From a bacterium (GTDB lineage Bacteria; Cyanobacteriota; Vampirovibrionia; Obscuribacterales; Obscuribacteraceae): a stretch of DNA of 9,416 nucleotides. Each line of letters starts with the position of its first letter. Position 1 is the stretch's first letter. The stretch covers positions 1 through 9,416 of the forward strand of contig JAUIJG010000198.1 in assembly GCA_030431355.1 (NCBI GenBank), written 5' to 3'. The notes below the pieces were generated by a model. The model searched no databases and had not been told where the DNA came from. It saw only the letters and a program-made list of their open reading frames with translations. Shown here one piece after another: positions 3,900 through 9,416 of the stretch. The position numbers and the translations under genes are program-made.

Positions 3900-6254
3900 G
3901 GACAACAGGAACTCTGCCCAGTCTGCAACAAGCCCAAGAAGTCCGGTAGTGCTGCAAGCATCACCCAGTGGATTTCTGCCTGTGTTTGTGATCTTAATCC
4001 TGGAGAGGATTTTCCGTCTCCCGCCTATGAAAGCTGCCAGAGCTGTGGAAAAAGGATAGGAGAGGCTCGGCAAGGGTCCTTTACTCAGTTTATTTTTCGA
4101 CCGGATTTTTGCTCCTGTGGTAAACCAGTCCTAAAGAAAGACCGGGAGAAAGGCGGAGGTCTTGATTTTTACCGGACTCCGGATACATTGGCAGAGATTG
4201 AATTCAGAGAAGAAGATACAATCGAGTTACTGGAAGAAGAGTTCCCCATAGGGCGATACAAGCCGTTTAAGCTTCTTGGGAAAGGTGGAAGTGGGGCGGT
4301 GTACCTCTCTTTCGATACACTTTTGCGCAAAAATGTCGCCGTTAAGATTCTTCAGATTACCGAGTCCAGGCAGTTAATCGCCTTTCAGGAACAGGCCAGG
4401 GCTATCAGCAAGCTTAGCCATCCATCCATCATCAAAGTTCTTGATTTTGGCATCACGGAAGGGCAGGTACCGTATATGGTACTTGAGTATTTCTCCGGTG
4501 AGAGTCTGGATAAATTGCTGGAGCGAGAGGGAGTGCTCAGCTGGCAACTGGCAAGGGCGATAGGAATTGAAGTATGTTCTGCCATGGAATACAGTCACTC
4601 CATGGATACTTTTCACTACGATCTTAAGCCGGGAAACATCCTGGTCAAATTGGATGATCAGAAGTTTCCAGAGGTTAAGATTATTGATTTCTCCGTCATG
4701 GCCGGAGACAAGAAGACAGTTCCAGAGCCTGATAGTTATGAAGCTACTCCCGCTTATATGAGTCCGGACCTTCTGCAGGGGCTTCCCCATGATCGATGTT
4801 CGGAAGTTTATATGCTTGGTTGTATTTTGTTTGAATTGCTCACCGACTGCCAACCCTATGGTGGCGACACACCAATAGATGTTATGAATAGCCATATCAA
4901 CGAGGATACGCCCAGGGTTGATGATTTCGTAAAGTGCCCTGAAGAGCTAAGTGCTGCTATCCAAAAGGCGATGGCTAAGTCGAAGGATGAGCGATTCAAG
5001 AGCTTCGAAGAGTTTAGCGGCGCACTTTCAAGAATCGAAGATATAGCGTATCAAGGAGGAGTCTCAGAGCTGGAAGGTGAGAGTACTTTCGGTGGCAACT
5101 CCTGGAAGACAGTTTGTCTTATAGCGTTTTCCATTCTTCTGCTCGGCCTTGCCGGAACATATATCTACACCGCCGGCATGGATAAGTCTGAGATCCCGCC
5201 AGGAAAGAGCAATAGTAGCGAGGGTGACAAACCGGAAGTCTCACCTGATTTTGATGATTTGTTTTTTGTTACCAGAGGAGATAAGTCCGTCAAAGTATCC
5301 ACTAGAGTAAATATTACCGACAAGGATTTGAAGCTTCTGGTACAGGGAGTGACCGGAATGAAAGTTCCCATCTCCATCAATTTCGAAGGTCAGAAGATTG
5401 ACGGATCCGGATTTAAATATCTAAAGACTCTTCCAATTGAAAGAATGAATCTGACAGCTTGCAAGCTATCTGATGATTCAGCCCTTTACCTGAACGAACT
5501 ACCAGGATTGAGACGGTTACTTGTAACCGACACCGGTATCACCGATCAATTTGTCTTTAATCTGCGCATCGACGCCAAGGCTCCAATCAGGAGTATTGAC
5601 TTGCGCTTAAATAAGAATGTAACCAGTAATTGTCTGGAACATCTGGCCCGGATGCCAAATCTGGAGGTCCTGAATTTAAATGGTGCCGGCATAGACAACA
5701 GCCATTTGGAAAAGCTGGTGCGATTGCCCGGACTTACTTCTCTCTGTATCGGCCATAACAACAAGATCAGCGCTGAGGGTATAGAGAAATTGATCCCGCT
5801 CAAAAATCTGCACTTTCTCGATCTGGCTTTTTGTCCGAAATTAGATAGTCGTGCTATTGATTTGCTGACCAAATTTCCACAGTTGGGTGCAGTTCATATT
5901 GGTGGCAAAATGAAGATCAAACCACGGGATATACTCGCCTTCAACAAGGCGAAGAAAGTTGAAAGACTTGCCTTTTATGAGATTGCGCCGGTAAAAGAGT
6001 ATGTCTCTTTATTGCCTCAGTTGAAGCATATCAAAAGCATTATCGTAACCGATACTGCCATTGATGATGATGATCTGATTCACTTCACTAAAATTCCGCA
6101 ACTCAGGCACCTTACAATTCTTCTCGCTCCCAACCTGAGCAAGGAGGCCATAAGAGAGTTGAAGACCAATCTACCACCCGGCGCCAGCTTTGATTCGGAT
6201 GTTTCCGAATACAAAAAAGTGAGCGATGTGGAGGAGTTGTTTCTGGTGGAATAG
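3894..6254 (+). CDS. Receptor-like Ser/Thr protein kinase: twin zinc ribbons, kinase domain, membrane helix, LRR domain
   Basis: The product has 786 residues. Two Cys-rich repeats lie at the N-terminus: C8xxC11 with C30xC32, and C48xxC51 with C73xC75. Each carries a similar core (SITQWI and SFTQFI) and probably binds zinc. A Hanks-type kinase domain spans about 122-385. It has a glycine-rich loop LGKGGSGAVY, ATP-binding Lys151, catalytic Asp243 and Asn248 in HYDLKPGN, and metal-binding Asp265 in DFS. One membrane helix at about 405-427 separates the cytoplasmic kinase from a C-terminal region. That region, about 500-760, carries leucine-rich repeats (for example NLEVLNLNGAGIDNSHLEKL) and should lie outside the cytoplasm. 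Unusual positions are Tyr242 for the Arg of HRD, Ser267 for the Gly of DFG, Asp292 for the Glu of APE, and Glu304 for the usual Asp of helix F. The chief catalytic residues remain, so activity is possible but reduced or differently controlled. I infer an envelope sensor with unknown ligand and substrates. Confidence 0.9.
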   Translation: MVGQQELCPVCNKPKKSGSAASITQWISACVCDLNPGEDFPSPAYESCQSCGKRIGEARQGSFTQFIFRPDFCSCGKPVLKKDREKGGGLDFYRTPDTLAEIEFREEDTIELLEEEFPIGRYKPFKLLGKGGSGAVYLSFDTLLRKNVAVKILQITESRQLIAFQEQARAISKLSHPSIIKVLDFGITEGQVPYMVLEYFSGESLDKLLEREGVLSWQLARAIGIEVCSAMEYSHSMDTFHYDLKPGNILVKLDDQKFPEVKIIDFSVMAGDKKTVPEPDSYEATPAYMSPDLLQGLPHDRCSEVYMLGCILFELLTDCQPYGGDTPIDVMNSHINEDTPRVDDFVKCPEELSAAIQKAMAKSKDERFKSFEEFSGALSRIEDIAYQGGVSELEGESTFGGNSWKTVCLIAFSILLLGLAGTYIYTAGMDKSEIPPGKSNSSEGDKPEVSPDFDDLFFVTRGDKSVKVSTRVNITDKDLKLLVQGVTGMKVPISINFEGQKIDGSGFKYLKTLPIERMNLTACKLSDDSALYLNELPGLRRLLVTDTGITDQFVFNLRIDAKAPIRSIDLRLNKNVTSNCLEHLARMPNLEVLNLNGAGIDNSHLEKLVRLPGLTSLCIGHNNKISAEGIEKLIPLKNLHFLDLAFCPKLDSRAIDLLTKFPQLGAVHIGGKMKIKPRDILAFNKAKKVERLAFYEIAPVKEYVSLLPQLKHIKSIIVTDTAIDDDDLIHFTKIPQLRHLTILLAPNLSKEAIRELKTNLPPGASFDSDVSEYKKVSDVEELFLVE

Positions 6255-6271
6255 AAGCAATTCCAGATTTT
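6247..6271 (+). terminator. Weak possible terminator after the kinase gene
   Basis: TGGAAT (6247-6252) pairs with ATTCCA (6260-6265) around a 7-base loop and is followed by GATTTT. The stem overlaps the kinase stop codon and the last bases reach the typA stop. The stem is short and AT-rich, so this is only a candidate. No better terminator is visible between these convergent genes. Confidence 0.25.
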
Positions 6272-8066
6272 ACTTCCGGGAAAGGTTTCTCTTTCTCATT
6301 CTTACCGATTCAGGAGTGATCTCCACAAGTTCATCGGGTTGAATGTATTCCAGGCATTTTTCGAGACTCATCTCAATGGGGGCCTGCAGAGTAACCATGA
6401 CGTCCGCGGTGGAACTGCGCATATTCGTGAGCTTTTTAGTTTTGCATACATTCACGTTTAGATCCTGGGGACGGTTGTTCTCGCCCACGATCATGCCGCC
6501 GTAAACTTTGGTCTGGGGGGTGCTGAAAAAGCGACCTCGGTCTTCCGCATTTTGAATCGCGTAAGCCGTAGATACTCCTTCTTCCCAGGCGACGAGAACT
6601 CCCATTCTCTGGCTGGGAATGTCACCGCACCATGGGCGGTATTCGATAAATGCATGATTCATTACGCCGTTTCCTTTGGTCAGGCGCAGAAACTCACTTC
6701 TGAATCCGATGATTCCCCTTGTAGGAATGGTGAACTCAAGCAGCGCCTGGGTTCCTTCCACTTCCATATTCTGAAGTTCGGCTTTTCTCGGTCCCAGAAC
6801 TTGCATTACTGAACCGGTATACTCGTCCGGCAGATCGATGATCAGCCTTTCAAAAGGCTCATGTTCTTTTCCGTCAATCTCTTTGGTGATTACCTCGGGT
6901 CTTGAAACGGCAAACTCATAACCTTCCCGGCGCATGGTCTCAATAAGAATTCCCAGATGCAATTCACCTCTTCCGCTTACGGTAAAGGTGTCGGTGTTTT
7001 CAGTGTCTTTCACTCTGAGGCTGACATTTGTTTCCAGCTCTTTGTACAACCTGCTGCGAATCTGGCGGGAGGTGACGAACTTTCCTTCCTGACCGGAGAA
7101 GGGGCTATCGTTGACCAGGAAAGACATCTTCATGGTCGGTTCATCGACCTTGATCCTGGGCAGGGCAGAAGGCTTCTCCGGGCTTGCCAACGTGTCACCC
7201 ACGTTGGCGTCGGGAAATCCGGCAAAGGCTACTAGATTTCCTGCGCTGGCTTCCTGGGCTTCAATTCTTTTCAGTCCGTGGAATGTGAATAATTTGCTTA
7301 TCTTGCCGTTGGTGGAAGAGCCATCTTCTCTCATCAGCGTGACGGTATCACCGGCTTTCATTGAACCAGCGTAGATTCTGCCGATACCGATTCTACCCAG
7401 ATAGTCACTATAGTCGAGGATGCTTATCTGCATCTGCAAAGGAGCTTCCGGTTTTGCTTCTGGGCTCGGACAATGTTTGAGGATTAAATCAAGTAATGGT
7501 CTTAGATCTTCGCCAGGTTTGGTAGGGTCTTCGGTGGCGTAACCCTGTACACCTGAAGCGAATATGTAGGGGAAATCCAACTGTTCTTCAGTTGCACCAA
7601 GTTCGACAAAAAGGTCGAAGACTTGATCCACTGCCACATGGGAGTCGATGTTGGGACGATCTATTTTATTGATCACAACCACCGGTTTGAGATCTCTTTC
7701 CAGGGCTTTTCTAAGCACAAACCTTGTCTGGGGCATGGGACCTTCACCGGCGTCCACCACCAGAAGGCAGCCGTCTACCATGCCGAGAATTCGCTCCACT
7801 TCTCCCCCGAAGTCAGCGTGTCCGGGAGTGTCGACTATGTTAACCAGGTGGTCTTCATAGGTGACAGCGGTATTTTTCGCCAGGATTGTTATTCCTCGCT
7901 CCCTTTCCAGGTCGTTGGAGTCGAGCACACAATCAACCACTTCCTGGTTTTGACGGAATATCCCTGTTTGATGCAAAAATCCGTCCACCAGGGTGGTTTT
8001 GCCGTGGTCGACGTGGGCGATTATTGCAATATTTCTAATTTTACTGATATCCGTTTCTACGGTCAT
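6270..8066 (-). CDS. typA: Ribosome-associated translational GTPase TypA/BipA
   Basis: TypA (BipA) is an EF-G-like GTPase that binds the ribosome and helps assembly and translation under stress or cold. From ATG 8066 the product is 598 residues, the usual family length. GTPase motifs are all present: AHVDHGKT (17-24), RGITI (57-61), DTPG (79-82) and NKID (133-136). Domain II follows ([18 protein letters not shown]), then the [21 protein letters not shown] signature and the TypA-specific C-terminal part ([15 protein letters not shown], then LTNMRSS). The C-terminus ends with [19 protein letters not shown] as in cyanobacterial relatives. The frame is open to another ATG at 8111, which would add 15 residues of atypical sequence. 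I prefer 8066 because of family length and because TAAAAT (minus strand, 8103-8098) could be the -10 box of a promoter that would lie inside the longer version. It is divergent from rsgA and convergent with the kinase. Confidence 0.97.
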   Translation of the reverse strand: MTVETDISKIRNIAIIAHVDHGKTTLVDGFLHQTGIFRQNQEVVDCVLDSNDLERERGITILAKNTAVTYEDHLVNIVDTPGHADFGGEVERILGMVDGCLLVVDAGEGPMPQTRFVLRKALERDLKPVVVINKIDRPNIDSHVAVDQVFDLFVELGATEEQLDFPYIFASGVQGYATEDPTKPGEDLRPLLDLILKHCPSPEAKPEAPLQMQISILDYSDYLGRIGIGRIYAGSMKAGDTVTLMREDGSSTNGKISKLFTFHGLKRIEAQEASAGNLVAFAGFPDANVGDTLASPEKPSALPRIKVDEPTMKMSFLVNDSPFSGQEGKFVTSRQIRSRLYKELETNVSLRVKDTENTDTFTVSGRGELHLGILIETMRREGYEFAVSRPEVITKEIDGKEHEPFERLIIDLPDEYTGSVMQVLGPRKAELQNMEVEGTQALLEFTIPTRGIIGFRSEFLRLTKGNGVMNHAFIEYRPWCGDIPSQRMGVLVAWEEGVSTAYAIQNAEDRGRFFSTPQTKVYGGMIVGENNRPQDLNVNVCKTKKLTNMRSSTADVMVTLQAPIEMSLEKCLEYIQPDELVEITPESVRMRKRNLSRK

Positions 8067-8147
8067 GGCTTGCCTGAGTGTGGTGTTGTATCCTGTTATT
8101 TTAGTGGTCATTTTTTTTGTCTGACATTAAGAGGTAACATCATTTCC
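8067..8147. promoter_or_regulatory. Shared divergent control region of typA and rsgA
   Basis: These 81 bases (36 if typA starts at 8111) must hold the start signals of both genes, or their promoters reach into the coding sequences. On the minus strand TAAAAT at 8103-8098 is a fair -10 box for typA without a good -35 box. On the plus strand AAGAGG (8129-8134) is a ribosome-binding-like site, though 13 bases from the rsgA ATG. A run of eight T lies at 8111-8118. No clear plus-strand promoter was found. Confidence 0.4.
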
Positions 8148-9275
8148 ATGGTTGTTGGGGTTGTTCTGAGGAGTCACGCAGGAGGATATCTTGTATATCA
8201 ATCTCAGCTTGACTTGACGCTCTTATGTCAGGCCCGAGGGCGTCTGAAGAAAGAACGCGTTTCGATCTTGACCGGTGATTTTGTGGAGCTGGAAGACATT
8301 GATCAGGAAGAGGGAGAAGCTGTTATTGTTTCTCGCCTCGATAGAAGGAGTCTTCTTAGCCGGCCACAAATAGCCAATGTGGATCAGGTTGTTATTGTAC
8401 AGGCTGTCAGGCAGCCGGAATGGAACCAGCTCTGGTGCGACCGTTACATTGTTCACTTTCAGCTTGAATTGCCTGACTCTGTGCCGGTTTTGTGTTTTAA
8501 CAAATGTGACCTCGTGGACGAGTCCCAGAAGAATAGATTACGTGAGATTTATGAAGGTTTGGGCTACAAGGTAATTATGGTGTCAGCTAAGACATCCGAC
8601 GGTGTGGACGGGCTTTTGGAGATTCTCAGGGACAGAATAACTGTCTTCGCCGGACCATCCGGTGTCGGCAAGTCCAGCCTCTTGAATCGTCTCGAACCTT
8701 CACTAAATCTTAAAATAGGTGTTATGGATCATGAATTCGGTGTAGGAAGGCATACCACAACCTATTCGGAGATTTATCGAGTCCATCTGGATAAGAAGTG
8801 TGTAGACAAAGAAGAGAAGTTGGCCTGGGTTGCAGATACGCCGGGGTTCAACCTGGCTGAACTACGTCATCCTGACCCCCATGATCTTAGCTTTCAATTC
8901 CCTGAAATATTGAAGCTTTCTAGAGATTGTCGATTTTCCGATTGCTTGCATCTTGTTGAGGCCGGATGCAATGTCAGAGATCATTTAAATGAAGGGGAAA
9001 TAGTACCGGAATTAATATCGCAGGAGCGGTACGAGAATTATGTAACCATCGTTAATGAATCCCTGGACGAGTATAACCTCAGACGAGAAACCTCAACCAA
9101 GAAGGAGTCTTCCGTAAAAACGGTGGGCGGAAAGAAAGGTAAGTCCGTAAACATTCCCAGGTTGAGCGGCAAATATAGGGCGAAATCCCGGCGGACGGAG
9201 AAACAGAATTTAAAAGTAGATGTTCCCGATGAGGATGAGTACAGTGAATTAGAGAAGGAATACAATCTGGATTGA
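8148..9275 (+). CDS. rsgA: Small-subunit ribosome biogenesis GTPase RsgA
   Basis: RsgA is a circularly permuted GTPase that checks late maturation of the 30S ribosomal subunit. In this 375-residue product the order of GTPase motifs is permuted as expected: NKCD (118-121, G4), SAK (146-148, G5), GPSGVGKS (169-176, G1), RHTTT (201-205, G2) and DTPG (230-233, G3). The N-terminal 80 residues fit the OB-fold (VSILTGDFVELE). The zinc-binding module is present with Cys261, Cys266, His268 and Cys274. After residue 310 there is an extra tail, first Lys/Arg-rich and then Asp/Glu-rich (DVPDEDEYSELEKEYNLD), making the protein somewhat longer than many relatives. The open frame extends upstream to 7623 but that part is antisense to typA. 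ATG 8148 is the first good start after typA ends. An ATT at 8142 would be better spaced from AAGAGG, but such starts are rare. Confidence 0.96.
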   Translation: MVVGVVLRSHAGGYLVYQSQLDLTLLCQARGRLKKERVSILTGDFVELEDIDQEEGEAVIVSRLDRRSLLSRPQIANVDQVVIVQAVRQPEWNQLWCDRYIVHFQLELPDSVPVLCFNKCDLVDESQKNRLREIYEGLGYKVIMVSAKTSDGVDGLLEILRDRITVFAGPSGVGKSSLLNRLEPSLNLKIGVMDHEFGVGRHTTTYSEIYRVHLDKKCVDKEEKLAWVADTPGFNLAELRHPDPHDLSFQFPEILKLSRDCRFSDCLHLVEAGCNVRDHLNEGEIVPELISQERYENYVTIVNESLDEYNLRRETSTKKESSVKTVGGKKGKSVNIPRLSGKYRAKSRRTEKQNLKVDVPDEDEYSELEKEYNLD

Positions 9276-9281
9276 GATAAG

Positions 9282-9416
9282 TTATTTGATCTCTTGTTCT
9301 TGTTCTTGTTCTTGCTGAACTTGCTGTATCTTCTGTAGACTTTGTCCTTTTTCAGATTCTTGAATCTTGTCCTTCTCTTCCACCACATCAGGGTTTATCG
9401 GCTCCGTTATGGTGTG
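9282..9416 (-). CDS. C-terminal end of a gene entering from the right edge
   Basis: A minus-strand frame is open from the window edge to TAA at 9282, giving 44 residues. It contains EPINPDVVEEKDKIQESEK and ends QQVQQEQEQEQEIK. The Glu/Gln/Lys-rich end would form a helix or coiled coil or be disordered, and it explains the repeated TTCTTG hexamer seen on the plus strand at 9294-9315. It converges with rsgA, with stops only 6 bases apart. That is the same tight spacing as the peroxiredoxin/TPR pair, and it supports a real gene end. The start and body are outside the window, so the family cannot be named. Confidence 0.55.
   Translation of the reverse strand, partial: HTITEPINPDVVEEKDKIQESEKGQSLQKIQQVQQEQEQEQEIK

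Noticed and set aside
3463..4073. Minus-strand frames of 138 and 136 codons (3463-3879 and 3663-4073)
   Set aside because: They overlap each other and the kinase N-terminus or the 172-residue ORF, have shadow-like composition and show no motif.
7623..8147. N-terminal extension of 175 codons on the rsgA frame
   Set aside because: It is antisense to the conserved GTPase domain of typA and has no family resemblance. RsgA motifs and OB-fold begin after 8148.
9294..9315. TTCTTG tandem hexamer as a stand-alone repeat element
   Set aside because: It is explained by the Glu-Gln codon repeats at the end of the minus-strand gene tail.
9038..9388. Minus-strand frame of 116 codons overlapping the rsgA end
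   Set aside because: It is antisense to rsgA for most of its length and its Lys/Asn/Ser-rich start is an off-frame reading of the Glu/Gln-rich gene tail at 9282-9416.

Overview
The window looks like a chromosomal segment from an uncultured, non-photosynthetic relative of the Cyanobacteria, for example Melainabacteria/Vampirovibrionia such as Obscuribacterales. This is an inference. TypA and RsgA read, from memory of the families, most like cyanobacterial-lineage versions. The rest of the content (a Hanks-type kinase with an LRR ectodomain, a membrane TPR protein, a secreted peroxiredoxin-like protein, few strong Shine-Dalgarno sites, some TTG starts) fits that group. Other kinase-rich phyla such as Planctomycetes are not excluded. 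No tRNA, rRNA, CRISPR, insertion sequence or phage gene is visible.

Layout. Positions 1-55 (minus) may be the first 18 codons of a gene leaving the left edge. Positions 126-929 (plus) encode a secreted or anchored peroxiredoxin-like protein with a CPYC centre. It converges, with a 6-base gap, on a minus-strand unit: a 54-residue small hydrophobic protein (2566-2730) followed by a 535-residue membrane TPR protein (936-2543). A promoter at 2760-2788 and a good ribosome binding site at 2737-2744 precede that unit. Between it and the next plus-strand genes lies a noncoding stretch (2789-2992) with several inverted repeats and a run of 11 G. Two overlapping small plus-strand ORFs of unknown function follow (2993-3289 and 3255-3773). 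After a short gap with a TATAAT box comes the largest gene (3894-6254). It encodes a 786-residue Ser/Thr kinase-like receptor with twin zinc-ribbon-like repeats, a kinase domain with several unusual motif residues, one membrane helix and an LRR region. It converges on typA (6270-8066, minus). typA is divergent from rsgA (8148-9275, plus). rsgA in turn converges with a 6-base gap on the Glu/Gln-rich tail of a gene entering from the right edge (9282-9416, minus).

How the genes fit together. typA and rsgA are both translational GTPases acting on ribosomes or ribosomal subunits, and they share a short divergent control region. The kinase, the TPR membrane protein and the two small-ORF products look like envelope or signalling components, but nothing in the sequence links them into one pathway. 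The best candidates for something undescribed are the zinc-ribbon/kinase/LRR receptor, the 54-residue small membrane protein paired with the TPR gene, and the G11/inverted-repeat region between the two divergent units.
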